This document shows, in pieces, positions 16,701-25,079 of a stretch of 34,206 nt of DNA. Under the pieces are notes generated by a model. That model saw only the letters and a list, made by a program, of their open reading frames with translations, searched no databases and had not been told where the DNA came from. The translations under genes were made by a program, and so were the position numbers. The DNA comes from Desulfobacteraceae bacterium (GTDB taxonomy: Bacteria > Desulfobacterota > Desulfobacteria > Desulfobacterales > Desulfosalsimonadaceae), in the NCBI GenBank assembly GCA_011390415.1, contig JAABSL010000066.1, positions 1 to 34,206 of the forward strand. Direction: 5' to 3'. How positions within the stretch are numbered: the first letter of the stretch is position 1; each line of letters begins with the position of its first letter.

Positions 16701-16722
16701 CTGTGTTACATTTTGATGACAG
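16701..16722 (-). promoter_or_regulatory. Pho-box-like site upstream of the porin
   Basis: Read on the minus strand, this is CTGTCAT, spacer CAAA, then ATGTAAC. That is the 7-4-7 direct-repeat format of PhoB boxes, with a perfect first half. It agrees at 17 of 22 positions with 21936-21957 in the phoB/pstS intergenic region. It is about 150 bp upstream of the porin start. Confidence 0.6.
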
Positions 16723-16795
16723 GCCGTATTGAAAGACTTTGCGGGAAGTCTGGAATGTGACGATTCCAATCAGCGGCCAATGATGATTTATATCA

Positions 16796-16908
16796 AAGGG
16801 GCGAATGGCCTTCGCCCATCTTTGTCAAATGGCATTCGCCTATTGCGTTTCAACCACAAAAAGGCGTATCCCATAAAAAGGCGTATGTCATACGCCCCTA
16901 CGGGGTCG
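16796..16908. repeat. REP-like palindromes (GGGCGAATGGC / GGCGTATGTCATACGCC type)
   Basis: Several short inverted repeats occur in tandem: GGGCGAATGGCCTTCGCCC near 16799, GGCATTCGCC near 16830, and GGCGTATGTCATACGCC near 16881, followed by CCTAC. The form is that of dispersed intergenic REP sequences. Confidence 0.65.
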
Positions 16909-16983
16909 CAGTGGCCGAAACAATGATCAAGGCCGTCGTGAAGCGATGAAACGTTCAATTTCAATTCAGGAAAAATATAAAGG

Positions 16984-17718
16984 ATGGACAAAATTCAGAA
17001 CAGTGAAACAAACAACCTGATCCGGCTGCAGAAATTTCTCTCAGGTGCGGGGCTCTGTTCCCGGCGCAAGGGGGAAGAATATATAAAAGCCGGGCGGGTG
17101 GCGGTCAATGGTGAAATTGTTTCCCAGCCGGGGGTTCAGATTGACCCGGAAAAAGACCGGGTGACAGTGGATGGAAAAGCCGTCCGTGACGATCAGAAAC
17201 TGATTTATATCATGCTCAATAAACCGGCCGGATACATCACCAGCCGCAGTCACGGCAGCCGGAAAATCGTGTTTGATCTGGTCGATGTCGATCAGCGCTT
17301 AAATCCCGTGGGACGGCTGGATAAGGATTCCACCGGCCTGCTGCTGCTGACCAATGACGGAGAACTCCATAACCGGCTGATTCATCCGTCATTTGATCAC
17401 GAGAAAGAATACGAGGTCGAAACCGTAAAACCCGTCAGCGACAAGGCCCTTGAAAAAATGAGGTCCGGTATGGTGCTGAAAGATAAAAAAACCCGGCCGG
17501 CAAAAATTGACCGGGTAACGGAAAATCGATTTAAAATTACGTTAAAAGAAGGCCGTAAGCGCCAGATCCGCCGCATGGTGGAGCAAATCGATAACCGGGT
17601 GGTCAGCCTGCACCGGATCAGAATGTCCACGCTGATTTTGGGTGACCTGGAAAAAGGCAAGTGGCGCTATTTATCAAAAAAAGAAGTAAGCGCATTGCGC
17701 AAATCCTGCGGTATTTAG
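16984..17718 (+). CDS. rRNA pseudouridine synthase, RsuA/RluB/RluE/RluF family
   Basis: This 244-residue protein has an N-terminal S4 RNA-binding domain (about 12-60; RLQKFLSGAGLCSRRKGEEYI). The catalytic domain contains GRLDKDSTGLLLLTNDGEL with the conserved Asp, plus LNKPAGYITS and the KEGRKRQIRRMV motif typical of RsuA/RluB. It would isomerise a uridine in rRNA. The exact target (RluB position in 23S versus RsuA in 16S) cannot be fixed from sequence alone; RluB-type is my preference. The start has AAAGG immediately before the ATG and AGGA 13 bp upstream, a slightly unusual spacing. The gene stands alone. Confidence 0.93.
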   Translation: MDKIQNSETNNLIRLQKFLSGAGLCSRRKGEEYIKAGRVAVNGEIVSQPGVQIDPEKDRVTVDGKAVRDDQKLIYIMLNKPAGYITSRSHGSRKIVFDLVDVDQRLNPVGRLDKDSTGLLLLTNDGELHNRLIHPSFDHEKEYEVETVKPVSDKALEKMRSGMVLKDKKTRPAKIDRVTENRFKITLKEGRKRQIRRMVEQIDNRVVSLHRIRMSTLILGDLEKGKWRYLSKKEVSALRKSCGI

Positions 17719-17738
17719 TTCTCAAAGGATAAGAAAAA

Positions 17739-17780
17739 AACCAGCGTCTTTGCCGGATGGTTACGATAAAGACGCTGGTT
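17739..17780. terminator. Bidirectional terminator between the pseudouridine synthase and phoU
   Basis: Perfect 13-bp arms at 17739-17751 (AACCAGCGTCTTT) and 17768-17780 pair around a 16-base loop. On the minus strand seven T residues follow the stem, so it should terminate the phoB-phoR-pstB-phoU transcript. On the plus strand the T-run is short. Confidence 0.8.
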
Positions 17781-17848
17781 TTGGATGTTGCGGGGTGATA
17801 TTTTTTGACACGAATCGTTATAAAAAAAGGCGCTTCACGCCGAAAAAG

Positions 17849-18538
17849 TTATTTGTCAAAATCCACTTTCTGATGTTTGATATTAATGGCTTTGACAATA
17901 AACGCCACATGTTCTCCGATATTGGTTGCCAGATCCCCCACCCGTTCCAGGCATCGGGAAATAATAATGGTCTGAATGGACCGGCGGGTATTTAATATCC
18001 GTTTTTCAGCCCCCGGCGTACTTTGCACCATGGTATCGATCAGCGCCTGGAGCACTTCCAGAGTATATTTATCGGCAATATCATCCATTTGACGGATTCT
18101 TATGGCTTTCTGCGTGTCTTCTTCCACAAACGAAGAAATGGCCGCCGCCAGCATCTCCCCGGCAACATTGATCAATTGTTCCATTGCCGGCAGATGCGCA
18201 AGCGGGGGATGCTGGCATAAAAACAAGGTCCGTTCGGAAATATTTACTGCCTGATCGGCAATCCGTTCCAGTTCCTTGCTGATTTTAGTTGTGCCGAGGA
18301 TAAAACGCAGGTCCCGTGCCATGGGCTGTTCCAGAGCCAGCAGTTTTAAAACAATCTGGTCTATTTTGAGTTCCAGATCATTGATCTTTTTGTCTCCTTC
18401 AATGACGCGCCGTGCCCGGTCCTCGTCTCTTTTCAAGTAAGCCTGTGTCGATTCTTCAAAAGCCCGCCGGGTTGCCGCCGCCATCTCCAGCAGTGTCATT
18501 TTCAGATCGTCCATTTCTTTAATAAAATGACGTTCCAT
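17849..18538 (-). CDS. phoU: Phosphate signalling complex protein PhoU
   Basis: This 229-residue, all-helical protein has two PhoU repeats with the metal-binding-type motifs. The first half contains DLELKIDQIVLKLLALEQPMARDLRFIL and ELERIADQAVNISE. The second has the matching SRCLERVGDLATNIGEHVAFIVKA. PhoU links Pst transporter activity to inhibition of PhoR/PhoB signalling when phosphate is plentiful. It is last in the phoB-phoR-pstB-phoU unit, 29 bp after pstB, with a good AGGAG ribosome site, and is followed by a terminator. Confidence 0.96.
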   Translation of the reverse strand: MERHFIKEMDDLKMTLLEMAAATRRAFEESTQAYLKRDEDRARRVIEGDKKINDLELKIDQIVLKLLALEQPMARDLRFILGTTKISKELERIADQAVNISERTLFLCQHPPLAHLPAMEQLINVAGEMLAAAISSFVEEDTQKAIRIRQMDDIADKYTLEVLQALIDTMVQSTPGAEKRILNTRRSIQTIIISRCLERVGDLATNIGEHVAFIVKAINIKHQKVDFDK

Positions 18539-18567
18539 TTTTTTTGCTCCTAAATTGCGCCTAATGG

Positions 18568-19329
18568 TTAGCCGAAGCGGCCGGTAATATAATCTTCTGT
18601 TTGCTTTAATGACGGGCGGGTAAACATGGTCTCCGTATCTCCGATTTCAATGAGTTTGCCCATGTAGAAAAATGCCGTGATATCCGATACCCGCGCCGCC
18701 TGCTGCATGCTGTGGGTCACAATAATAATGGTAAAATTTTTTTTCAGCTCATGAATCAGGTCTTCGATTTTCTGGGTGGCAATGGGGTCTAAAGCAGATG
18801 CCGGTTCATCCATTAACACCACATCCGGTTCCACCGCCAGGGCCCGTGCGATGCACAATCGCTGCTGTTGTCCGCCGGATAACCCCAGAGCGGAATCATT
18901 GATCCGGTCTTTGACTTCATCCCACAGGGCAGCCTGCTTTAAGCTGTTTTCAACGCTTTGCTTTAATATTTTTTTATCTCTGACGCCGTTCACGCGCAGT
19001 CCGTAAGCCACATTTTCAAAAATAGTCTTGGGAAACGGGTTGGGCTTTTGAAACACCATTCCCACCCGGCGTCGTAAGTTCACCACATCCACATTGGGTG
19101 CGTAAATGTCTTCGCCGTCAAGCGTGACGGATCCTTCCACACGGGTGCCGGGAATCAGGTCGTTCATGCGGTTCAAACATCTAAGATAAGTACTTTTTCC
19201 GCAACCGGAAGGGCCGATTAAGGCCGACACCTCATTTTTGTTTATTTCAAAGGAAATATCTTCAAGCGCTTTAAAGTCGCCGTAAAAGAAGTTTAGGTTT
19301 TTGGTTGAAAATTTTACTGTATTCGTCAT
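18568..19329 (-). CDS. pstB: Phosphate ABC transporter ATP-binding protein PstB
   Basis: This 253-residue ABC ATPase has Walker [10 protein letters not shown] (39-47), the Q-loop [15 protein letters not shown] diagnostic of PstB, the LSGGQQQRL signature and the [13 protein letters not shown] Walker B. It powers phosphate uptake through PstC and PstA. Unusually, it is not beside pstA: it sits in the opposite-strand operon between phoR and phoU, 20 bp after phoR, so Pst subunits come from two divergent transcripts. An AAAGGAT ribosome site precedes the ATG. Confidence 0.97.
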   Translation of the reverse strand: MTNTVKFSTKNLNFFYGDFKALEDISFEINKNEVSALIGPSGCGKSTYLRCLNRMNDLIPGTRVEGSVTLDGEDIYAPNVDVVNLRRRVGMVFQKPNPFPKTIFENVAYGLRVNGVRDKKILKQSVENSLKQAALWDEVKDRINDSALGLSGGQQQRLCIARALAVEPDVVLMDEPASALDPIATQKIEDLIHELKKNFTIIIVTHSMQQAARVSDITAFFYMGKLIEIGDTETMFTRPSLKQTEDYITGRFG

Positions 19330-19349
19330 TCAGATTATCCTTTGGCAGG

Positions 19350-21164
19350 TTATAGGTTTTCCGCCTTGTTAAGTGCAATGAAAAAAACCGAACCCGTGGT
19401 TTTGTTGTCCGGGGGGCTTTTCAGCCAGATTTCGCCCCCCATGCCGGCAATGGCATTACGACAGATGGACAGTCCCAGGCCGGTGCCGCCGGACTCCCGG
19501 CTTCTTTCCCTGTCCACCCGGTAAAACCGCTCAAAAATTCTTTTTTGATACCGCTGAGGTATTCCGGCACCTTCATCCTGAATGCCGAAAATGTAGGAGT
19601 TTTTCTTATTTTGTTTATTTTGCCCGTCCTTACCCGCACCGCTGTCTTCATCTGCAAGAAATACCAGGATGGTGCTTTTCTCCGGACTATGGCGGATGGC
19701 GTTGTCCAGGATATTCCGGAAAACCTGTATCAGAGAATTTTCCTCAGCCCATACCAGCAGATGATCCGATAACTGATTGTCGATGCGGATCCCTTTTTCT
19801 TTGAGCATGGGCATGCAGGTCTCTTCCGCGGATTTGAAACAGGCGGTCGCATTGACGGTTTCCATTTCATGCCGCATGTGCCGGTTCTGCTGAAGTTTCG
19901 TCAATTCAAGCAGATCATTGACGATATTTGACATCTGATTGGCATTTCGAATAATGGTTTTAACAAAATGATCCGATGCTTCCGATGCCCTGAATTTTTC
20001 GTCCAAAAGGGTTTCCGCATACCCCTTGATAGAGGTCAGCGGTGTTCTGAGTTCATGAGATACATTGGCGACAAAGTCCTGTCGGACCTTTGCCAGCCTT
20101 ATCAATTCACTGATATCATGAAACACAACCACGGCGCCGCCGTCCGGAATTTTTACCAGATTGATTTCATATGTGGTGTCATCGTTTGTCGATACCTTGC
20201 ACTTAATTGCACCGTCTCCCGCCAGCACCTGGTCACAGGCAGCCTGGATTTCGGGATTTAAAAAAACTTCCATGGGCCGGCGGCCCAGGCAGGTGGGGAC
20301 ACACCGGGCAATCAGCGTCAATGCCTGGTTGATGGACTTTATTTTTCCATTTTTATCCAGCATCATCACCCCTTCGGCCATGCCTTCAAGCACGGCTTCC
20401 AGTTCCTGCTTTTGTTCGGTGATCTGGAAAATATTTTGCCGGATCTTATTTGACATGTCGTTGATACCGGCGGCCAGCCGGGTAAATTCAGGACCGGCTT
20501 CAATGTCTATTTGTTTGCCGAAATCCCCTTCACCGATGGCGGTTGTCGCTTCGATGACGTTTAGGATCGGTTTTTCCAGTCGTCGGGCCAGAAACACACT
20601 GAGAAATGTGAACAGTATGAAAATAAAGACCAGTATGCCCCAGAACCGGTTGTTGAAATAATCCAGCCGGGCTTCAACCGGGGATAGCGGGATGGCGATT
20701 CTGAGAGCACCGGACGGGACAGTGATAAGATTGACATTTTTGGCCGCATAAATCAGTTTACGGTCCAGGGTAATACTGTATCGGATGCTGGCACCTTGTC
20801 CGGCGCTTCTGGCGGTGATGATTTCTTCCCGGTCGGCATGGTTGTCCAGTGATTTGATTTTATCATAGGGGACATCGGAATCGGCAATCACTTTGCCGCC
20901 GGCGGCAATGATGGTAATGCGATAGTGAAGCTGTTCGCCCAAATTCTTGCACCATTGATCAAGAGCCCGGTTATTCTCGAAAGCAGGCTCTTTTTTCAGC
21001 ATCCAGTCAATAAACTGGAGCTGGGTAAATGCATTTTCCTTTGCTTCTTTGTAAATATCTTTTTCAAGGGTTTGAAAAATATAATATGCCGGAACGCACA
21101 AAGACAGGATGATAATAATTGAAAAAGACAGCATCAGCTGTGTTCTAAAACGCATGGATTTCAT
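19350..21164 (-). CDS. phoR: Phosphate regulon sensor histidine kinase PhoR
   Basis: The 604 residues are arranged as TM1 (about 10-30), a periplasmic/extracytoplasmic sensor (about 31-172), TM2 (about 174-193), HAMP (about 194-246), PAS (about 252-350), HisKA with His370 in VANVSHELRTP, and HATPase (about 470-600) with NILDNAI, DEGAGI and GTGLGLSI. The long form with a periplasmic domain is usual outside enteric bacteria. An Asn/Lys-rich insert (about 507-523) interrupts the ATPase domain. It starts 3 bp after the phoB stop, so coupling is tight. It would phosphorylate PhoB when phosphate is low. Confidence 0.94.
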   Translation of the reverse strand: MKSMRFRTQLMLSFSIIIILSLCVPAYYIFQTLEKDIYKEAKENAFTQLQFIDWMLKKEPAFENNRALDQWCKNLGEQLHYRITIIAAGGKVIADSDVPYDKIKSLDNHADREEIITARSAGQGASIRYSITLDRKLIYAAKNVNLITVPSGALRIAIPLSPVEARLDYFNNRFWGILVFIFILFTFLSVFLARRLEKPILNVIEATTAIGEGDFGKQIDIEAGPEFTRLAAGINDMSNKIRQNIFQITEQKQELEAVLEGMAEGVMMLDKNGKIKSINQALTLIARCVPTCLGRRPMEVFLNPEIQAACDQVLAGDGAIKCKVSTNDDTTYEINLVKIPDGGAVVVFHDISELIRLAKVRQDFVANVSHELRTPLTSIKGYAETLLDEKFRASEASDHFVKTIIRNANQMSNIVNDLLELTKLQQNRHMRHEMETVNATACFKSAEETCMPMLKEKGIRIDNQLSDHLLVWAEENSLIQVFRNILDNAIRHSPEKSTILVFLADEDSGAGKDGQNKQNKKNSYIFGIQDEGAGIPQRYQKRIFERFYRVDRERSRESGGTGLGLSICRNAIAGMGGEIWLKSPPDNKTTGSVFFIALNKAENL

Positions 21165-21167
21165 AAA

Positions 21168-21857
21168 CTATTCCTTACACCGATACCCGATGCCCCGCAC
21201 GGTTTCAACGGCATCCGCATATTCTTCTCCCAGTTTTTGTCTCAGCCGGCGGATATGCGTATCCACGGTTCTGGCATACCCGTCAAACTGATATCCCCAC
21301 ACACGGTCCAGCAGCTGATCCCGGGTCCGCACCCGGCCTTTGTTCTGTATCAGTTCCACCAGCAGTTTGAATTCCGTTACAGTCAGCGTAATTTCATTTT
21401 TCTCGATCCAAACCCGGTAACTGTCTAAATCAATCAGAAGATCTTTGTATGTTATTTTTGTTTCTTCCGGTTTCTCTGCCTCAAACCGCCGGAGGATCGC
21501 CCGTACGCGCAGGGTAAGTTCCCGGGGAGAAAAGGGTTTGACAATATAATCGTCTGCTCCCAGTTCCAGGCCGACGATCCGGTCCACTTCTTCGCCTTTG
21601 GCGGTGAGCATCACCACGGGAATGTTTTCCGTTTTCGGGTTCCGCTTTAATGCTTTGCAGATTTCCAGACCATCCATGCCCGGCAGCATAAGGTCTAAGA
21701 TGATCAGATCCGGCAGTTGTGTCATGGCCAGCTCAAGCCCTTTGATGCCGTTTTGTGCGGTCAGAATAGAAAACGCTTCCGCCCGCAAATGCCATTCGAT
21801 CAGGTGCAGAATGTCAGTCTCATCTTCAACAATTAAAATTGTTTTTGCTTTTGTCAT
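21168..21857 (-). CDS. phoB: Phosphate regulon response regulator PhoB
   Basis: This 229-residue protein has a receiver domain with acidic pocket Glu11/Asp12, phosphoacceptor Asp55 (IILDLMLPGMDG) and the Lys of the IVKPFSPREL segment. A winged-helix OmpR/PhoB DNA-binding domain follows (about 125-229), with RTRDQLLDRVWGY and RTVDTHIRRLRQKLG. Position beside phoR, pstB, phoU and pstSCA supports PhoB over other OmpR-type regulators. It should bind the Pho-box-like repeats in its own upstream region (21936-22000). Confidence 0.95.
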   Translation of the reverse strand: MTKAKTILIVEDETDILHLIEWHLRAEAFSILTAQNGIKGLELAMTQLPDLIILDLMLPGMDGLEICKALKRNPKTENIPVVMLTAKGEEVDRIVGLELGADDYIVKPFSPRELTLRVRAILRRFEAEKPEETKITYKDLLIDLDSYRVWIEKNEITLTVTEFKLLVELIQNKGRVRTRDQLLDRVWGYQFDGYARTVDTHIRRLRQKLGEEYADAVETVRGIGYRCKE

Positions 21858-21939
21858 TTATTGTTACCTGCTTTTTTGTAAAAAATTGTTTATAATGAAT
21901 CTGACTAACTGAAAATCATTACCAGCCGATGAAGACTGT

Positions 21940-21957
21940 GTGACATTTTGGTTACGA
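21940..21957 (-). promoter_or_regulatory. Pho-box-like site facing phoB
   Basis: On the minus strand this reads TCGTAAC, spacer CAAA, then ATGTCAC (7-4-7). It lies about 85-100 bp upstream of phoB and shares the CAAA spacer and overall sequence with the site ahead of the porin. Confidence 0.55.
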
Positions 21958-21960
21958 ATG

Positions 21961-22016
21961 ATGTCATTATATTTTCAGCGTTTTGTAACACAATCGTCAA
22001 ATTTGCAGATTATTAT
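21961..22016 (+). promoter_or_regulatory. Tandem Pho-box-like sites and -10 box for pstS
   Basis: Four 7-mers recur every 11 bp: ATGTCAT (21961), TTTTCAG (21972), TTGTAAC (21983) and TCGTCAA (21994). Ten bases after the last is TATTAT (22011-22016), the correct distance for the -10 of a PhoB-activated promoter. The second 7-mer is the weakest match. Confidence 0.6.
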
Positions 22017-22170
22017 CAATCATCTCTTGAAATAAAAAAAGCATTAAATCGATAAACGGTTTTTGTAATACAGAGTGATCGGCAAACAATATGCAATCCG
22101 GCATACGGCTGTCGGTCAGTTGTTAAAGAAACATAAATAGTATATTATAATTAAAAAGGAGAAAATGACA

Positions 22171-22989
22171 ATGAAGATCAATCTTTTAAAAGCAGTTACC
22201 GTATTTTTTTGTGTTTTCTGTCTGAGTTCTGCAGTCCTGGCTGAAAATCTGGAGATCAAGGGCTCCACCACTGTGCTCCCCATAGCCCAGAAAGCAGCGG
22301 AAGCGTTTATGAAAGTGCACCCGGATGTGAATATTTCGGTATCCGGCGGTGGTTCCGGCAACGGCATCAAAGCCATTATCGACGGCACCACGGACATTGC
22401 CGATTCGTCCCGTTTTATTAAAACCAAGGAAGTGGCGTTGGCCGTTGAAAAAGGCGTTTATCCGGTTCCCTTCGGCGTTGCCTATGACTGCATCGTTCCG
22501 GTGGTTCATCCGTCCAACCCGATCAGCAACCTGACCAGTGCCCAGCTCAAGGATATCTATATGGGCAAGATCAAAAACTGGAAAGAAGTCGGCGGAGAAG
22601 ACAAAGCAATTGTGGTGGTTTCCAGAGATACTTCTTCCGGCACCTATGAAGTGTGGGAATCCCTTGTCATGAAAAATGAAAGAGTGTTTCCCGGTGCCTT
22701 GCTTCAGGCATCCAATGGTGCGGTGGCCCAGTCCATTGCAAAAAATAAGTTTGCCATCGGCTATGTGGGACTGGCATATTTAAATGACGATCTTAGAACC
22801 CTCAAGGTGGACGGCAACGAAGCAACCATGGAAAACGCCCTGACCGGTGTTTATCCCATCAGCCGGGTGCTGTACATGTTTACCAAAGGATGGCCTGAGG
22901 GAACGACATTGCAGTTTATTAATTTTGTCATGCATCCGGAAAAAGGCCAGAAGATTGTGGCCGAGGCCGGGTATGTTCCGTTGTATTAA
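22171..22989 (+). CDS. pstS: Phosphate-binding periplasmic protein PstS
   Basis: The protein is about 272 residues with a signal peptide ending SSAVLA before ENLEIKG. The phosphate-binding loop motifs are present: KGSTTVLPIAQKAAE, SGGGSGNGIKAIIDG and SRDTSSGTYEVWE. The short PstS form (about 270 residues) is typical of deltaproteobacteria and Gram-positive bacteria. ATG 22165 and ATG 22171 are both in frame; the AAGGAG at 22156-22161 lies 3 bp from the first and 9 bp from the second, so the second is favoured. It delivers phosphate to PstC/PstA and leads the plus-strand unit under the Pho-box cluster. Confidence 0.95.
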   Translation: MKINLLKAVTVFFCVFCLSSAVLAENLEIKGSTTVLPIAQKAAEAFMKVHPDVNISVSGGGSGNGIKAIIDGTTDIADSSRFIKTKEVALAVEKGVYPVPFGVAYDCIVPVVHPSNPISNLTSAQLKDIYMGKIKNWKEVGGEDKAIVVVSRDTSSGTYEVWESLVMKNERVFPGALLQASNGAVAQSIAKNKFAIGYVGLAYLNDDLRTLKVDGNEATMENALTGVYPISRVLYMFTKGWPEGTTLQFINFVMHPEKGQKIVAEAGYVPLY

Positions 22990-23109
22990 AAATGTAGAAG
23001 GTAGAAGGCAGAAGGTTGAAGGGAACAATCATTTTGTAATTCCTTCAGCCTTCTGCCCTATGCATAAAACATGAACTTTCAGCCTTAAACCTTAAACATC
23101 AGGTCTTCC
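22990..23109. repeat. GAAGG-rich inverted repeat between pstS and pstC
   Basis: GTAGAAGGCAGAAGGTTGAAGG-type sequence (near 22996-23020) is followed by CCTTCAGCCTTCTGCC (23043-23058), an imperfect fold-back. The hairpin lies in the pstS-pstC gap, where such structures often lower expression downstream of the binding-protein gene. It could equally be a dispersed repeat. Confidence 0.5.
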
Positions 23110-24003
23110 ATGAGCACCAGACGTCAGATCAAAGCCAATATTATCCGGTACATTTTTTTTATATTTGCATTTGTCTCCATTACCATTCTCTGCATGATTT
23201 TATATTTTCTGGTCAGGGAAGGGGTGCCGGTCTTTGAACTGGTGTCGGTAAAAGATTTCCTTTTCGGCGATTACTGGTATCCCACATCAGACCCCCCGGA
23301 TTTCGGCATTTTCCCCCTGATCGCCGCATCCCTGCTGGTGACCTTGTGTTCCGCAGCCGTTGCCATTCCCCTGGGGGTGATGACCGCCATTTATCTTGCG
23401 GAAATCGCTTCCCATCGGGTCAAAGAAATTGCAAAACCCATGGTGGAGCTTCTGGCTTCTTTGCCGTCGGTGGTCATCGGCTTTTTCGGCATGGTGGTGG
23501 TGGCTCCGTTTTTACAGAATGTGTTTAATATCCCCACCGGTCTGAATTTGTTTAACGCGTCGCTGATGCTGGCATTTATGTCGGTGCCCACCATCTGCAC
23601 CATATCCGAAGATGCCATTGCCAGTGTGCCGGCAGAACTCAAGGAAGCTTCGCTGGCACTGGGGGCCACTCACTGGGAAAGCCTGGTCCGGGTGATCCTT
23701 CCGGCGTCATTGTCCGGGTTGAGTACGGCGGTTATTCTGGGAATGTCCCGGGCCATCGGAGAGACCATGGTGGTGTTGATGGTGGCCGGAGGGGCGGCCA
23801 TGGTGCCGTCCTCTATATTTGATCCGGTCCGGCCCATGCCGGCAAGCATTGCTGCGGAAATGGCGGAAGCCCCGTTCCGGGGAGATCATTATTATGCATT
23901 GTTTGCCACCGGCATGGTGTTGTTTGTTTTTACGCTGATTTTTAATTTTATCGCGGATTATCTTTCAAACAAACACAGGCAAGTCGGAGCCTCCACATTG
24001 TAG
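23110..24003 (+). CDS. pstC: Phosphate ABC transporter permease PstC
   Basis: This 297-residue integral membrane protein has about six helices. The cytoplasmic EAA-type loop is present (ELKEASLALGATHWESLVRVILPASLSG near 178-205), which docks to PstB. VELLASLPSVVIGFFGMVVV is typical of PstC. Its stop codon TAG (24001-24003) is contributed by a REP-like hairpin (24000-24022). It pairs with PstA to form the phosphate channel. The ribosome site is weak (AGGTCTTCC before the ATG). Confidence 0.95.
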   Translation: MSTRRQIKANIIRYIFFIFAFVSITILCMILYFLVREGVPVFELVSVKDFLFGDYWYPTSDPPDFGIFPLIAASLLVTLCSAAVAIPLGVMTAIYLAEIASHRVKEIAKPMVELLASLPSVVIGFFGMVVVAPFLQNVFNIPTGLNLFNASLMLAFMSVPTICTISEDAIASVPAELKEASLALGATHWESLVRVILPASLSGLSTAVILGMSRAIGETMVVLMVAGGAAMVPSSIFDPVRPMPASIAAEMAEAPFRGDHYYALFATGMVLFVFTLIFNFIADYLSNKHRQVGASTL

Positions 24004-24022
24004 GTCGGGATTTTTTCCCGAC
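24000..24022. repeat. REP-like hairpin between pstC and pstA, overlapping the pstC stop
   Basis: GTAGGTCGGGA, TTTTT, TCCCGAC: the GTCGGGA/TCCCGAC hairpin matches the left half of the element at 3223-3287. The pstC stop lies inside it and the pstA ATG follows 2 bp after it. Confidence 0.75.
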
Positions 24023-24024
24023 AA

Positions 24025-24927
24025 ATGAAAAAGGATAAAAAATTGAGTCAATCCACCTTACAACTGGCCCAACACATCTCCGGACGGAGAAAATATTCCC
24101 AGTCCGTGATGTTTTATCTGTTCCGGTTTGCGGCAATTATCAATGCCCTGGCGTTGATGATTATTTTATTTTTCTTGATTAAAAACGGCTGGCGGGCCAT
24201 TAACTGGACCTTTCTAACCCAGCCCCCCATTGACTCCATGACCCGGGGCGGCATTTTTCCCTGCATTATCGGCACCGTCTATTTAAGCATCGGCGCCATG
24301 CTGGTGGCATTTCCGTTAGGGACCGCATCCGCGATTTACTTGAATGAATATGCCCGGCAGGGAGTGGTGCTGCGGATTATCCGTTTCGGCATCAACAACC
24401 TGGCCGGTGTGCCGTCAGTGGTGTTCGGCCTTTTTGGTCTTGCGCTGTTTGTCACATGGATGCAAATGGGGGTCAGTATCCTTGCCGGTGCTCTGACCCT
24501 CGGATTTTTAACCCTTCCGGTGATTATCGGGACCGCGGAAGAGGCGTTGCGGGCGGTTCCGGATACCTATCGTGAAGCATCATTGGGGCTGGGAGCCACC
24601 AAATGGCAGACCATATACCGGGTGGTGCTGCCGGCGGCCCTGCCGTCCATGCTCACCGGCGGGATTCTGGCACTAAGCCGGGCCGCGGGGGAAACCGCGG
24701 CTATCATGTTTACGGCCGCTGTTTTCTATACCAAAAAAGTGCCCACCTCCGTATTTGATCAGGTCATGGCGCTTCCCTACCATATTTATGTGCTGGCCAC
24801 CGCCGGCACGGACATTGAGCAAACCCGTCATCTGCAATACGGCACTGCGCTGGTTCTGATTATCCTGGTTCTGGGAATGAACCTGATTGCCATCGTCTAC
24901 CGCGCCAAATTGCGCAGAAACCGGTAA
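24025..24927 (+). CDS. pstA: Phosphate ABC transporter permease PstA
   Basis: This 300-residue membrane protein has about six helices and the EAA loop TYREASLGLGATKWQTIYRVVLPAALPS. NNLAGVPSVVFGLFGLALF matches PstA. No ribosome site precedes ATG 24025 because the REP-like hairpin occupies that place. An internal AAGGAT at 24031-24036 lies 6 bp before TTG 24043, which is a plausible alternative start giving a protein six residues shorter. It completes the pstSCA unit; its ATPase is encoded on the opposite strand. Confidence 0.94.
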   Translation: MKKDKKLSQSTLQLAQHISGRRKYSQSVMFYLFRFAAIINALALMIILFFLIKNGWRAINWTFLTQPPIDSMTRGGIFPCIIGTVYLSIGAMLVAFPLGTASAIYLNEYARQGVVLRIIRFGINNLAGVPSVVFGLFGLALFVTWMQMGVSILAGALTLGFLTLPVIIGTAEEALRAVPDTYREASLGLGATKWQTIYRVVLPAALPSMLTGGILALSRAAGETAAIMFTAAVFYTKKVPTSVFDQVMALPYHIYVLATAGTDIEQTRHLQYGTALVLIILVLGMNLIAIVYRAKLRRNR

Positions 24928-25079
24928 CGTCTGGTCGGAGATTTGTTCAGGGGCGTTGATCGGAAAAATCTGTATAATAAAAATGTCACACATCTTTACC
25001 GTATTTCATCATCGGAACGGTCAGAATCAAAACAGGAAAGACTGAAAAACAGGTAAAAATGTTGCCATGAACCGGCCGG

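Larger units (their letters stand above)
16555..16983. other. 429-bp gene-free divergent promoter region
   Basis: It separates the porin from the pseudouridine synthase. It contains the Pho-box-like site (16701-16722) and a set of REP-like inverted repeats (about 16796-16908). I see no plausible gene; the short frames here are interrupted by the repeats and lack ribosome sites. Confidence 0.6.
21858..22170. other. Divergent phoB/pstS regulatory region
   Basis: This 313-bp region holds the Pho-box-like sites for both directions (21936-22000). The remaining approximately 150 bp up to pstS is AT-rich leader without a plausible gene. It implies a long pstS 5' untranslated region in which I see no clear riboswitch-like fold. 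Confidence 0.6.

Noticed and set aside
22017-22164. A riboswitch in the long pstS leader
   Set aside because: The leader is AT-rich with no clear conserved helix set; Pho-box control explains the regulation.
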